A stretch of DNA of 64,000 nt, from positions 496,001 through 560,000 of the forward strand of contig NZ_CAEUHO010000004.1 in NCBI RefSeq assembly GCF_903181435.1. Direction: 5' to 3'. Source of the stretch: Bacteroides acidifaciens (GTDB lineage: Bacteria > Bacteroidota > Bacteroidia > Bacteroidales > Bacteroidaceae). The notes under the pieces were generated by a model, which was not told the DNA's origin, searched no databases, and saw only the letters and a list, made by a program, of their open reading frames with translations. The position numbers were made by a program, and so were the translations under genes. Shown one piece after another: positions 15,768 through 25,162 of the stretch (position 1 is the first letter of the stretch; every line of letters starts with the position of its first letter).

Positions 15768-18308
15768 TTATTGCAGTGAGTTTAACCAGGCCGGAACATA
15801 ATTTAGCCGGTTGCGAAGTTGGGCTTCGTATAAAGAATAGGGAGATACTGGGGCTCCCGGGGCTTCGTTGCGTATCATCTGAGTTTCATCAAAATTGATG
15901 GAAGTGCCATGGAAACCGACTACGATAGGTTTAAGGAATTTCCACCATGGCCCGTCTGCCCACCATTTGAATTTTTCTCCCCATGCAGCGTCATATTTTA
16001 CATTCAATGCATTCATATTCCAGATGGTAAGATCTGCGAGATGATTAGGCATCTGGTTGGAGTCTCCTCCTTGTCTCCAAGGCATGAAACCACCACTACA
16101 ACAGTCTATCAAGGTAGCACGTGGTTGTGTCGCATGTGATTCGAAACAGGCATCTTTACCCCATTGTACCTTCCATATAACGGCACCCAGGCTTTGTTTG
16201 GAAACACCGCAACCATGATATTGACCTGCCCCCTGAATGATGACATTACCGATTGTCTGGTCCTTGATTGCTTCGTATCCATTGCTTTCATCAATGACTT
16301 TCCCAATAAACACACGTGAGGAAGCTTGTGAACGAATGGCAGCGTGACCTCGGTTTCCACCGATGTGGACATCATATACTGAGACATTGGCACAGCTAGT
16401 AATAGAAGAAGCCTCACTTACACTTACAAAATTTATTCGGCGCATCCAGGAATTTGTAAGACGCACGAAGTCAATAATCTTATAAGCACCGTCATCCGCT
16501 CCGTCTACATTGGGACGATGATGCATGAAATCTTCTTTGGCTTCTCCTGCAAAAGTCAGATCCTCTACACCTATATTTTCATAGTGGGGATAGGTATGGA
16601 ATTCCCATGTTCCAAGTTCAGGATCAACTTCATGCATCAGCGGTTCTACGAATTCTATGGTGTTGCCGGATACAGATTTGACCTGGTGGTAATCATATAC
16701 TTCCACTCCATCTTTGATGTTTGTCATCCCGGCAGTTGCCGTATATGGGGAGAGCTCTTGTGCTAATAATGTGGCATTGTTACTTTTCATATGCAGATAA
16801 ACCCAGTCACCGCTTTTAATACCTGTACTGGAAGCTAATGTCACTTTAAATGAACCTTTCGGTGCTTTCTGATTTACTTCTGATAACTGAGTTTCACTCG
16901 TTTTTCTTCCATTGTTCTTGAGTTCAAGCATTACCGGTGTGCTCCACATCTTGTCAGGATCGGTCTGTGTATTGGCTTCAGCCATTTTTATGGTTGTTTT
17001 GTCTCGTCCGGCTCCTTTTATAATCAAATTGTTCATGGTTAGTCTTAAAGGAGTATTTTTTTCTCCTTCTCCTTGGAGTATATATTCTCCAGGAGGAAAA
17101 TAAATAATCGCATTGGCACTGTTCATGTGATAACGAATTGCATCTTTGTCGGTACCTCTTGTTGCTCCCATTGCTTCCAATAATTTGATGAATGCTTCGC
17201 GGTCTGATTTACCATCGTTGGGAATAGCTCCGTAATCTTTTATGTTATAAACTTTATAACCCAATGTATATACATCGGGTGGGGCTACTTCACCATGCTT
17301 GTAACCGGCATAAGAGAAATCGAGTAATACATTATCAGGAGCTCCTGTAATAAATTCGTTCCATGCCAGACAAGCGGTCGCGTCATATTTACTAGTCAAT
17401 AACTTTACTCGGATAGGAAGGATACGAATATATTTTTGGGGGGAAGTAATGATTATTCGAATTGTTTCTTGTCTCTCCACATCCGTTTTATCGGGAGCGG
17501 TAATACTTAGTTCTGTTTCTGATAAAGTAACTTTCCACCCTTGAGGAGCTTGAATTGTGGCTTCTTCTATATCGCTTTGTTCTACCTCATAGTGACGTGT
17601 TTCACTAAGTGGGAATACTTGTTCGTTTTCAGTGCCTTTCACGTTTAGGTAGAAGGTGTCTATTACCGGAAATGAAAGTTCTGTATCCGGGGCGGTTTTT
17701 AAAGTTACTTTTAATTCCTTTGTTTCAGAATCATATTTTACTGTATTGAAAATGGAATTACTTCCGGTTCCAGGTAGTGCAGGCATTTTTTCTCCGTTGT
17801 CCAAAATATAATCATAGCTTTGTCCTCCGTCGTAGCTTACCTGCCAATACCCGTCAGTACTGATTCTTATTAATGGTGAAGAAATGGGATTGCCTTCGCT
17901 GTTAGTAGGAAATGCTTTGATAGGATTTCCGTCTGGATCCAACAAATACTGAGATGTTTCTCCGTTCATACTGTACATCCAATATCCGTCCTCACTGATG
18001 CTAAGTAGGGGAAGTAAATGTTCTACATCCTCACCGCTTAACACCGTGATGGTTTGCCCATCACTCATCTCAACTTTATATCCTTTATCGATAGGGGTGA
18101 TACCGACAATTTGTTTGTCGGATAATAAATATTGCAGACTGTTTGCAGAGGCATTTACTTTGGTTATTGCTTCTTCTAATTTAGCTACACGATCTTTAAG
18201 TTGGTCAGCATCAGTCTGGAGGTCATCTATTTCATTACAAGAGTGCAATGAGAATAACATATAGCAGATGTAACCAAAGAGAAGATAGGTAATACTCCTG
18301 TTTTTCAT
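15768..18308 (-). CDS. PL29-like polysaccharide lyase, DUF4988 lipoprotein
   Basis: An 846-residue lipoprotein (lipobox LFSLHSCNE, Cys24). The N-terminal coiled coil ([19 protein letters not shown]) and two GYWxxSxxG repeats ([25 protein letters not shown]) make up a PL29 N-terminal/DUF4988 module. From about residue 365 the sequence has a pectate-lyase-3 signature ([20 protein letters not shown], then [13 protein letters not shown]) and continues as a parallel beta-helix to the end. Family PL29 was founded, as I recall, on the B. thetaiotaomicron surface chondroitin/hyaluronan lyase BT3328. The assignment fits domain order and the GAG operon nearby, but catalytic residues were not identified. 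First gene of a two-gene operon. Confidence 0.65.
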   Translation of the reverse strand: MKNRSITYLLFGYICYMLFSLHSCNEIDDLQTDADQLKDRVAKLEEAITKVNASANSLQYLLSDKQIVGITPIDKGYKVEMSDGQTITVLSGEDVEHLLPLLSISEDGYWMYSMNGETSQYLLDPDGNPIKAFPTNSEGNPISSPLIRISTDGYWQVSYDGGQSYDYILDNGEKMPALPGTGSNSIFNTVKYDSETKELKVTLKTAPDTELSFPVIDTFYLNVKGTENEQVFPLSETRHYEVEQSDIEEATIQAPQGWKVTLSETELSITAPDKTDVERQETIRIIITSPQKYIRILPIRVKLLTSKYDATACLAWNEFITGAPDNVLLDFSYAGYKHGEVAPPDVYTLGYKVYNIKDYGAIPNDGKSDREAFIKLLEAMGATRGTDKDAIRYHMNSANAIIYFPPGEYILQGEGEKNTPLRLTMNNLIIKGAGRDKTTIKMAEANTQTDPDKMWSTPVMLELKNNGRKTSETQLSEVNQKAPKGSFKVTLASSTGIKSGDWVYLHMKSNNATLLAQELSPYTATAGMTNIKDGVEVYDYHQVKSVSGNTIEFVEPLMHEVDPELGTWEFHTYPHYENIGVEDLTFAGEAKEDFMHHRPNVDGADDGAYKIIDFVRLTNSWMRRINFVSVSEASSITSCANVSVYDVHIGGNRGHAAIRSQASSRVFIGKVIDESNGYEAIKDQTIGNVIIQGAGQYHGCGVSKQSLGAVIWKVQWGKDACFESHATQPRATLIDCCSGGFMPWRQGGDSNQMPNHLADLTIWNMNALNVKYDAAWGEKFKWWADGPWWKFLKPIVVGFHGTSINFDETQMIRNEAPGAPVSPYSLYEAQLRNRLNYVPAWLNSLQ

Positions 18309-18346
18309 ACGTTTATTGTTTCGGGTTATTTTTTATTTCACAGTGG

Positions 18347-18354
18347 CAAAGATA
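18347..18354 (-). promoter_or_regulatory. -7 box (TATCTTTG) of the PL29-like operon
   Basis: CAAAGATA on the plus strand, 39 bp before the ATG at 18308. It is the only clear box in the region between the lyase gene and the helicase remnant. Confidence 0.5.
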
Positions 18355-18451
18355 ACCTGATAAAATAAGAGTATATGGATAAAAAAATTCAGGAATACGA
18401 TGAAATCATACATTTTACGATTCCATTAGTGGGATTGAGTCATAAAATGTT

Positions 18452-18592
18452 CTATTTTAGCAGGTCTACCCACTGTTCATTGCTCAACGCCGGCAATGCT
18501 TCGCTCTCTGTGACAAACGTTTCCGCTAGTTTCCGTTTTTCGTCTTGCAGATAGAGTATCTTTTCCTTTATGCTGTTATTTTCTCTTTCATT
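18452..18592 (-). pseudogene. C-terminal remnant of a SNF2-family helicase
   Basis: Read on the minus strand, 46 codons end at a TAG at 18452. They encode NSIKEKILYLQDEKRKLAET followed by a Leu-rich end (EALPALSNEQWVDLLK). This matches the characteristic extreme C-terminus of SNF2/DEAD-box helicases (IEEKIL-LQ-KK-LA, then a final LxxLL-type helix). Upstream the frame stops at once at the edge of the MITE-like repeat (18594-18847), and no other helicase sequence is present. It is therefore a decayed fragment, probably left by a deletion or by insertion of the repeat. Confidence 0.65.
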
Positions 18593-18593
18593 C

Positions 18594-18847
18594 TATTTAA
18601 CGTCAGTTCGATATAAGTTTGTACTATTCCTATTCTCCTCCTTCGGGAAGGTTGCTCTCCCCTGATAACGGGGGAGTCGGAGGGGGTGAGTCCCCGTAGG
18701 GGGAGGTGGTAGGTAAACACATAAGTCTATCATCTACAATAAAATAGGAAGAACCTTGCTTATCCTACCACCCCGTCCTTCGGACACTCCTTCTCCGAAA
18801 GAGGGGAAACCATGCGGACGAAGTTATATCGAACTTACGTTATTTAG
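18594..18847. repeat. MITE-like palindromic intergenic repeat, copy 2
   Basis: The ends are the same as in copy 1: TATTTAACGTCAGTTCGATA at 18594-18613 and the inverted end at 18824-18847. The interior is longer (254 against 103 bp) and itself palindromic (GGTGGTAGG near 18710 against CCTACCACC near 18767; GGGGGAG/CTCCCC stretches). Both copies share CTCCTTC and CCATGCGG segments. No coding capacity was seen. The remainder of 18309-18890 holds the lyase promoter, the helicase remnant and the mnmA promoter. Confidence 0.75.
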
Positions 18848-18878
18848 GCTTTAACTTACAAAGATGCGGGAAAATCCT

Positions 18879-18886
18879 TAATTTTG
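18879..18886 (+). promoter_or_regulatory. -7 box abutting the mnmA start codon (TAATTTTG)
   Basis: TAATTTTG, then CAGC, then the ATG at 18891: the same arrangement as at 1642-1656. A leaderless transcript is predicted. Confidence 0.55.
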
Positions 18887-18890
18887 CAGC

Positions 18891-19988
18891 ATGGTAAAAG
18901 AAAACAAACGAGTATTGTTAGGTATGAGTGGTGGCACGGATAGTTCCGTTGCTGCCATGCGACTGCTGGAAGCCGGTTATGAGGTAACCGGAATAACTTT
19001 CCGTTTTTATGAACTGAATGACTCGAGCGAATATCTGGAAGATGCCCGTAATCTGGCAGAACGTCTGGGTATTCGTCACATAACCTACGATGCCCGTGAA
19101 GTTTTCAACAAGCAAATCATCGAGTATTTTGTGCATGAATATTTAGCGGGTCATACCCCTGTGCCTTGCACATTGTGCAATAACCGTCTAAAGTGGCCTC
19201 TGCTTGCCGAAATTGCTGATGAAATGGGTATTTTTTACATTGCTACCGGTCACTATGTTCAAAAAGTAAAGCTAGAAGATACTTACTATATTACGCATGC
19301 CGTTGATTCGGACAAAGACCAGTCTTTTTTTCTATGGGGCTTGAAACAAGATATACTTCGTAGGATACTGTTGCCAATGGGCGAAATCACGAAAATCGAA
19401 GCCCGTGCCTGGGCAGCCGAACACGGCTTTCAAAAAGTTGCCACCAAAAAGGATAGCATAGGCGTCTGTTTTTGCCCGATGGACTATCGAAGCTTCCTGA
19501 AGAACTGGTTGGTTAGAAATGGTCAGACATTGGTCAGAGATGGTCAGCCATGGTCCGAAATGGTCAGCCGAGGGAAATTTGTCGATGAAAAGGGCAATTT
19601 TATAGCCTGGCATGAAGGATATCCCTTCTACACCATTGGCCAAAGGCGTGGACTGGGCGTTCATCTGAACCGTCCTGTTTTTGTAAAAGAGATAAATACG
19701 GAGAAGAATGAAGTGGTATTATCCTCACTTTCTGCCTTGGAAAAAACAGAAATGTGGTTGAACGACTGGAATATAGTGAATGAGGAACTCCTCTTAGGAT
19801 ACTCCGATATAATAGTGAAAATACGATATCGCAAACAAGAAAACCATTGTACAATCACTATTACGCCTGACAACCAGCTTCATGTACAACTTCATGAACC
19901 CTTAACTGCCATTGCGCCTGGACAAGCCGCCGCATTCTATAAAGATGGTTTATTACTCGGTGGCGGAATTATAATTGAATCCCGATAA
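18891..19988 (+). CDS. mnmA: MnmA-family tRNA 2-thiouridylase
   Basis: A 365-residue PP-loop enzyme that puts sulfur on U34 of tRNAs for Lys, Glu and Gln. The ATP-pyrophosphatase loop is [11 protein letters not shown] (Thr where most MnmA have Val). The two catalytic cysteines are in [14 protein letters not shown] and [13 protein letters not shown]. The C-terminal beta domains (GQRRGLGVH and APGQAAAFY) are complete. Bacteroides carry several MnmA homologues, so this may be a paralogue with a shifted tRNA set. A short internal repeat (four copies of ATGGTCAG/ATGGTCCG, about 19508-19570) lies between catalytic and central domains. Leaderless transcription is predicted. Convergent with the GH3 gene, with a 6-bp gap. 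Confidence 0.88.
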   Translation: MVKENKRVLLGMSGGTDSSVAAMRLLEAGYEVTGITFRFYELNDSSEYLEDARNLAERLGIRHITYDAREVFNKQIIEYFVHEYLAGHTPVPCTLCNNRLKWPLLAEIADEMGIFYIATGHYVQKVKLEDTYYITHAVDSDKDQSFFLWGLKQDILRRILLPMGEITKIEARAWAAEHGFQKVATKKDSIGVCFCPMDYRSFLKNWLVRNGQTLVRDGQPWSEMVSRGKFVDEKGNFIAWHEGYPFYTIGQRRGLGVHLNRPVFVKEINTEKNEVVLSSLSALEKTEMWLNDWNIVNEELLLGYSDIIVKIRYRKQENHCTITITPDNQLHVQLHEPLTAIAPGQAAAFYKDGLLLGGGIIIESR

Positions 19989-19994
19989 CCATTA

Positions 19995-21503
19995 TCATTG
20001 ATTTAAAAGCAACATCGTCTCAATATACTCCCTCGTATTACTCAATCTAGGCACTTTGTGCTGTCCTCCTAATTTCCCTCTCTGTGCCAACCAGTCATGG
20101 AATAGTCCTTGGCGGGCAACGATAACTTCCAACGGCTGCAAAGCAATATCTTTCCATCGTTTCGCCTCATAATCTGAATTAACCTCTTTCAGGGTAGCAT
20201 CTAATATCGCTGCAAATCTCTCCACTGAATCCGGCATTTTGGCAAACTCAATCAACCACTGATGGCGGCATTTCGCATTTTCATCCATAAATACCGGTGC
20301 TGCGGAATACTCACAAATCTGTGCCCCGGTTTCCGCACAAGCCTTAGCCAACCCTTTCTCAGCATTGTCCACAATTAATTCCTCACCGAAAGCGTTGATG
20401 AAATGCTTCGTCCTACCCGTGATAACAAACTTATAAGGATTCTTACTTGTAAACTTCACAGTATCACCGATCATGTATCTCCACAAACCGCAGGAAGTAG
20501 AAATCACCATCGCATAATTCTTGTTCAACTCTACCTCTTCAAGGCAATATGCCCGCGGATTCTCTTTTTCCACTTCTTCCAGCGGAACAAATTCGTAGAA
20601 GATTCCGTAGTCGATCATCAGTAGCATAGCTGGATCAGAAAGATCGTTCTGCGTGCCGAAATACCCTTCGGAAGCGTTGTAAGTTTCTACATAATGCATC
20701 TTCGGCGAATGAATCACTTGTTTATATTGTTCACGATAAGGAGTGAAAGCCACTCCTCCATGGAAAAACACTTCCAGATTTGGCCACACCTCCTCTAATG
20801 TCCTTTTCCCGGTTTTCTCAAGAATTCGTTTGATAAGCACCAGCATCCAGGACGGTACACCGGACAAACTTGTAACATTCACCGGTATAGTACTGTTAGC
20901 GATTGCTTCTATTTTTGTTTCCCATTCGCTCATCAAGGCAATTTTCTTGCTTGGCACACGAACGAAATTAATAAGCGGATTTACATTCTGAATTAAAATG
21001 GCCGATAAATCCCCGACCAGACTATGATTGGAATTAAGGTTCGGGCTGTGGCTGCCACCTAGAATCAATCCTTTGCCTGAAAAGAAATGACTATCCGGAT
21101 TGATACGGAAGTAAAGAGCCGCCGCATCTTTGCCCCCTCTGTAATGAATATCCTCCAAAGCTTCCTTGCTGACAGGAAGAAACTTGCTTTTATCATTGGT
21201 CGTACCAGATGATTTGGCGAACCAACGTATCTCCGACGGCCAAAGTAAATTTTGTTCTCCTGCCCGTAAGCGTTCCACATAAGGCTTTATTTCCTCATAA
21301 GTCTGAATCGGAAGGCGTTTTCTAAAATCTTCATAGCTGCGGATAGAAGCGTAGTCGTACTTTTTCCCCCATTCGGTCCGGGCAGCCTGCTGCACTAAGC
21401 GATTCAACACACGGTGTTGAATCTCACTTGCCTGATTGGCATATAGATCTATTTGTTTTAAACGGGAGTCAAAAGTCTTACTAATAATTTTTGTAATATT
21501 CAT
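19995..21503 (-). CDS. GH3 auxin-responsive-promoter family acyl-adenylating enzyme
   Basis: A 502-residue member of the GH3 branch of the acyl-adenylate superfamily. Motifs seen: AKSSGTTNDKSKFLPVS (ATP phosphate loop), YNASEGYFGTQ (adenine/acid pocket), and WRYMIGDTVKF (ribose-binding Asp). Plant GH3 proteins conjugate hormone acids to amino acids; the bacterial substrate is unknown. The -7 box at 21535-21542 gives a 25-nt leader. Divergent from phosphofructokinase and convergent with mnmA. Confidence 0.85.
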   Translation of the reverse strand: MNITKIISKTFDSRLKQIDLYANQASEIQHRVLNRLVQQAARTEWGKKYDYASIRSYEDFRKRLPIQTYEEIKPYVERLRAGEQNLLWPSEIRWFAKSSGTTNDKSKFLPVSKEALEDIHYRGGKDAAALYFRINPDSHFFSGKGLILGGSHSPNLNSNHSLVGDLSAILIQNVNPLINFVRVPSKKIALMSEWETKIEAIANSTIPVNVTSLSGVPSWMLVLIKRILEKTGKRTLEEVWPNLEVFFHGGVAFTPYREQYKQVIHSPKMHYVETYNASEGYFGTQNDLSDPAMLLMIDYGIFYEFVPLEEVEKENPRAYCLEEVELNKNYAMVISTSCGLWRYMIGDTVKFTSKNPYKFVITGRTKHFINAFGEELIVDNAEKGLAKACAETGAQICEYSAAPVFMDENAKCRHQWLIEFAKMPDSVERFAAILDATLKEVNSDYEAKRWKDIALQPLEVIVARQGLFHDWLAQRGKLGGQHKVPRLSNTREYIETMLLLNQ

Positions 21504-21534
21504 TTCTGGTTTAACATAATAATGTTTAGTCGTG

Positions 21535-21542
21535 CAAAAGTA
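21535..21542 (-). promoter_or_regulatory. -7 box (TACTTTTG) for the GH3 gene
   Basis: CAAAAGTA on the plus strand, 32 bp before the ATG at 21503. Confidence 0.5.
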
Positions 21543-21639
21543 ACTTATTTATCTTTTTTTTCTATCTTTACGACGGAAATAATCGTTAAAATTGACGAGT
21601 TTACTAGAATCCCCGAGTTTTAGACTAAAAAATGCGACA

Positions 21640-22650
21640 ATGAGAATCGGAATCTTAACCTCAGGCGGGGACTGCCCCGGTATTAATGCCACCATTCGTG
21701 GCGTGTGTAAGACAGCCATCAATTATTATGGGATGGAAGTGATAGGAATTCACAGTGGCTTTCAGGGTTTACTGACGAAAGACGTTGAGGCTTTTACGGA
21801 TAAATCGCTGTCCGGTCTGCTGAATCTTGGCGGAACGATGTTGGGAACCTCCCGTGAGAAGCCTTTTAAAAAAGGTGGTGTTATCTCGGATGTTGACAAA
21901 CCGGCACTGATTCTTCAGAATATTCAGGAAATGGGGCTGGATTGTGTAGTCTGCATCGGGGGAAACGGTACACAGAAGACCGCTGCCAAGTTTGCTGCAA
22001 TGGGAGTGAATATAGTATCAGTCCCGAAAACTATTGACAATGACATCTGGGGGACAGATATCTCTTTCGGATTCGATTCGGCTGTAAGCATCGCCACAGA
22101 TGCTATCGACCGCTTGCATTCCACCGCCAGTTCCCACAAAAGAGTGATGGTGATTGAAGTGATGGGGCATAAAGCTGGTTGGATTGCTCTGTATTCCGGT
22201 ATGGCAGGTGGGGGAGATGTCATCCTTGTTCCTGAAATCCCTTATAATATAAAGAATATCGGCAACACAATCCTGGAAAGATTGAAAAAAGGTAAACCTT
22301 ACTCCATAGTGGTGGTAGCCGAAGGAATCCAGACAGACGGGCGCAAGCGTGCTGCAGAATATATCGCTCAGGAGATTGAATATGAAACCGGAATTGAGAC
22401 TCGTGAGACGGTATTGGGATATATTCAGCGTGGCGGTTCGCCTACTCCTTTCGACCGTAATCTTTCTACCCGTATGGGTGGTCATGCGACGGAACTGATT
22501 GCTAACGGAGAGTTTGGACGCATGGTAGCCTTGAGGGGAGATAATATTTCATCTGTCTCTCTCGAAGAAGTCGCAGGAAAACTGAAACTGGTTACTGAAG
22601 ATCACGATCTTGTGATTCAGGGGCGTCGCATGGGGATTTGCTTTGGATAA
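21640..22650 (+). CDS. pfkA: 6-phosphofructokinase
   Basis: A 336-residue PfkA-family kinase making fructose 1,6-bisphosphate in glycolysis. The start at 21640 gives the canonical N-terminus MRIGILTSGGDCPGINA. Active-site motifs: GGNGTQKTA, PKTIDNDIWGTD (catalytic Asp), SSHKRVMVIEVMGHKAGW and a C-terminal GYIQRGGSPTPFDR. The PKTIDND form and the Asn in GGNGT place it among group III or mixed-substrate PFKs, so whether the donor is ATP or pyrophosphate is not settled by sequence alone. The last 59 bp overlap the 3' end of rnc on the other strand. Confidence 0.92.
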   Translation: MRIGILTSGGDCPGINATIRGVCKTAINYYGMEVIGIHSGFQGLLTKDVEAFTDKSLSGLLNLGGTMLGTSREKPFKKGGVISDVDKPALILQNIQEMGLDCVVCIGGNGTQKTAAKFAAMGVNIVSVPKTIDNDIWGTDISFGFDSAVSIATDAIDRLHSTASSHKRVMVIEVMGHKAGWIALYSGMAGGGDVILVPEIPYNIKNIGNTILERLKKGKPYSIVVVAEGIQTDGRKRAAEYIAQEIEYETGIETRETVLGYIQRGGSPTPFDRNLSTRMGGHATELIANGEFGRMVALRGDNISSVSLEEVAGKLKLVTEDHDLVIQGRRMGICFG

Positions 22651-23494
22651 ACTCAGTGGCAGAGGATAGTTCCATTTCTGGGTCTGTATCCATCATTCCG
22701 GTTTCAGGCTCATCTGCTGTTGCTGATTGTGCTGCCTTGGACTCATTGATGGTTGTGATGAATACCGGGTCTTTAACTTTTTTGATAGCCATCTGAGCGG
22801 CATTCTGTTGAGATTCTTTTTTAGAATATCCTGTACCGGTTCCGGCCGGAAGTCCTTCGATTCGTACTTCTGTCTGGAATACAGGGTTGCTGTCCTGGTC
22901 GAGGAACTGTTCTATTAACTCAAAAGAAACTTCCATTTTGCTTTTTTGGCTCCATTCGATTAACTTGGATTTGAAGTTAACCTCTTTGCGGGATATTTTA
23001 TCCAAGTCGATATAGTGGTTGATGATTCGTTGCTCCATAAACTGTTTGCAACGTTCGTATCCCTGGTCCAGGTAAATGGCTCCGATGAATGCTTCAAAAG
23101 CATTCCCGTACATATAACTGTTATGAGAAGAGGAGCGGGTAGAATACTTTATGAGTTTATCCAAACCAATCTCGACTGCCAACTTATTCAAAGTTTCCCG
23201 CTGAACAATCTTGGAACGCGTATTTGTCAAGAAACCTTCCCGTTTCCCTTCAAAACGTTTGTAGACAATATCCCCCACGATGGCGTCAAGGATGGCATCA
23301 CCGAGAAATTCCAGTCGTTCGTTGTTCAAAGGACGTCCCTTATCCGAGCGGATAGAAGTTGACTTGTGCAGAAGGGCCTGCTCATAAAGCCGGATATTAC
23401 GCGGATAGAATCCGAGTATCTGATAAAAACAAAGATAAGACTCTCTGTCCTTGTGGAACAAGAGCCTTATCTTATCTATTTGGTTACGTAACAC
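22592..23494 (-). CDS. rnc: Ribonuclease III
   Basis: A 300-residue endonuclease for double-stranded RNA. The catalytic signature NERLEFLGDAILDAIVGD is present, with the second acidic site in YGNAFEAFIGAIYLDQGY. A double-stranded RNA-binding domain follows (YSKKESQQNAAQMAIKKV), then an acidic tail longer than in E. coli. A GTG start at 23494 (reading MLRNQIDKIRLLF) is chosen: it lies 4 bp past the fabF stop, whereas the upstream ATGs are inside fabF. Third gene of acpP-fabF-rnc. Confidence 0.93.
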   Translation of the reverse strand: MLRNQIDKIRLLFHKDRESYLCFYQILGFYPRNIRLYEQALLHKSTSIRSDKGRPLNNERLEFLGDAILDAIVGDIVYKRFEGKREGFLTNTRSKIVQRETLNKLAVEIGLDKLIKYSTRSSSHNSYMYGNAFEAFIGAIYLDQGYERCKQFMEQRIINHYIDLDKISRKEVNFKSKLIEWSQKSKMEVSFELIEQFLDQDSNPVFQTEVRIEGLPAGTGTGYSKKESQQNAAQMAIKKVKDPVFITTINESKAAQSATADEPETGMMDTDPEMELSSATEFIQSKSPCDAPESQDRDLQ

Positions 23495-23498
23495 GATA

Positions 23499-24761
23499 TT
23501 ACTCAGCGTATTTCTTGAAGATAACGCAGGCATTGTGACCGCCGAATCCAAATGTATTGGACAGGGCAACATTAACTTCGCGTTTCTGTGCTTTGTTGAA
23601 CGTGAAGTTAAGGTTATAGTCGATGTTCTCGTCGTTGTCACCTTCTTCATGGTTGATAGTCGGAGGAACAATACCGTTCTTGATGGCAAGGATACTTGCA
23701 ATGGATTCTACCGCACCGGCAGCACCCAGCAAATGACCTGTCATTGATTTTGTTGAACTGATGTTCAACTCGAACGCATGATCACCGAATACTTCCTTGA
23801 TCGCTTTTGCTTCTGAAATATCACCTACCGGAGTAGATGTACCGTGTACATTGATATAATCTACTTCTTTCGGATCCATTTCCGCATCTTCCAGTGCATT
23901 TTTCATCACCAATTTAGCTCCAAGACCTTCCGGATGAGAAGCCGTCAAGTGATGTGCATCCGCAGACATACCTACACCGGCAACTTCTGCATAGATTTTT
24001 GCACCACGTGCTTTAGCATGTTCCAGTTCTTCCAAAATCAAGCAACCGCCGCCTTCACCCATTATGAAACCGTCACGGCTTGCGCTGAACGGACGTGAAG
24101 CTTTGGTAGCTTCGTCGTTGCGGGTTGACAGAGCGTGCATAGCGTTGAAACCACCTACACCAGCAGGGAAGATGGCTGCTTCCGAACCACCGGATACGAT
24201 TACATTTGCTTTTCCTAAACGAATCAGGTTGAAAGCGTCTGCGATAGCATTGGTAGAAGTAGCACATGCTGAACAAGTCGCATAATTAGGACCATGGAAA
24301 CCATACATAATAGAAATCTGTCCGGCAGCAATATCCGAGATCATCTTTGGAATGAAGAACGGATTAAACTTCGGTCCCATTTCCATACGAGTGTAGTAGT
24401 TGCCCACTTCCTCTTCAAATGTATGGATACCACCAATACCGGCGCCAAAAATAACACCGATTTTGTTCAAGTCTTCTTTTTCTGTGTCAAGACCGGAGTC
24501 TTCTACCGCTTCTTTGGCAACGGCGATGGCATACTGAGTGTACAGGTCCATCTTTCTTGCTTCCTTGCGGTCGATGTATTTTGTTGCCTCGAAGTTTTTC
24601 ACTTCGCATGCGAATTGGGTCTTGAATTGCGACGCATCAAAATGAGTAATAGGCCCTGCTCCACTAACCCCGTTCACAAGGTTTTCCCAAAATTCGGGAA
24701 CGCTGTTGCCAACGGGAGTAATGGCGCCAAGACCTGTTACTACCACTCTTTTTAATTCCAT
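23499..24761 (-). CDS. fabF: Beta-ketoacyl-ACP synthase II
   Basis: A 420-residue condensing enzyme of fatty-acid elongation. The nucleophile is Cys166 in CSACATSTNAI; the two catalytic histidines are in NVHGTSTPVGD and KSMTGHLLGAAG. The glycine-rich end FGFGGHNACV is intact. It starts 15 bp after acpP, its substrate carrier, and is followed by rnc; this order is conserved in Bacteroidetes. Confidence 0.97.
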   Translation of the reverse strand: MELKRVVVTGLGAITPVGNSVPEFWENLVNGVSGAGPITHFDASQFKTQFACEVKNFEATKYIDRKEARKMDLYTQYAIAVAKEAVEDSGLDTEKEDLNKIGVIFGAGIGGIHTFEEEVGNYYTRMEMGPKFNPFFIPKMISDIAAGQISIMYGFHGPNYATCSACATSTNAIADAFNLIRLGKANVIVSGGSEAAIFPAGVGGFNAMHALSTRNDEATKASRPFSASRDGFIMGEGGGCLILEELEHAKARGAKIYAEVAGVGMSADAHHLTASHPEGLGAKLVMKNALEDAEMDPKEVDYINVHGTSTPVGDISEAKAIKEVFGDHAFELNISSTKSMTGHLLGAAGAVESIASILAIKNGIVPPTINHEEGDNDENIDYNLNFTFNKAQKREVNVALSNTFGFGGHNACVIFKKYAE

Positions 24762-24776
24762 ATTGATGAAATCGAA

Positions 24777-25013
24777 TTACTTAGCGTGTTCTTCGATATA
24801 AGATACAGCATCACCTACAGTACCAATCTTTTCTGCTTGGTCATCAGGAATAGAGATACCAAATTCTTTTTCGAATTCCATGATAAGTTCTACAGTGTCA
24901 AGAGAATCTGCTCCCAGGTCGTTAGTGAAGCTTGCTTCGGTTGTAACTTCTGATTCTTCAACGCCTAATTTATCAACGATAATAGCTTTTACTCTTGATG
25001 CAATTTCAGACAT
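24777..25013 (-). CDS. acpP: Acyl carrier protein
   Basis: A 78-residue acidic four-helix protein carrying acyl chains on a phosphopantetheine arm. The attachment serine is in [13 protein letters not shown]. First gene of acpP-fabF-rnc, divergent from purN. No perfect TAnnTTTG box was found for this strand; ATTCCTTTG near 25066-25074 is the nearest. Confidence 0.97.
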   Translation of the reverse strand: MSEIASRVKAIIVDKLGVEESEVTTEASFTNDLGADSLDTVELIMEFEKEFGISIPDDQAEKIGTVGDAVSYIEEHAK

Positions 25014-25051
25014 AACTTTAAGTTTTTAATTAATAATTAGTTTTATTTCTT

Positions 25052-25059
25052 TAAATTTG
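25052..25059 (+). promoter_or_regulatory. -7 box (TAAATTTG) upstream of purN
   Basis: It matches TAnnTTTG, about 100 bp before the purN ATG at 25163, in the acpP-purN divergent gap. Confidence 0.35.
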
Positions 25060-25162
25060 CGGTGCAAAGGAATGAATATTTATCGTTTTGCGCAAATATT
25101 TGACTAAATAAATGCAATGTTTTGCACATTTTTCACTGTTTTGTGCATTGAAATCGAGAGTT

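Noticed and set aside
19508..19570. ATGGTCAG tandem repeat inside mnmA as a mobile or regulatory element
   Set aside because: It is in frame, short, and encodes a surface loop between domains; internal duplication within the gene explains it.
23495..23701. ATG start for RNase III inside fabF
   Set aside because: The extra 69 residues would be fabF read in another frame and are unlike RNase III; the GTG at 23494, 4 bp after the fabF stop, gives the normal N-terminus.
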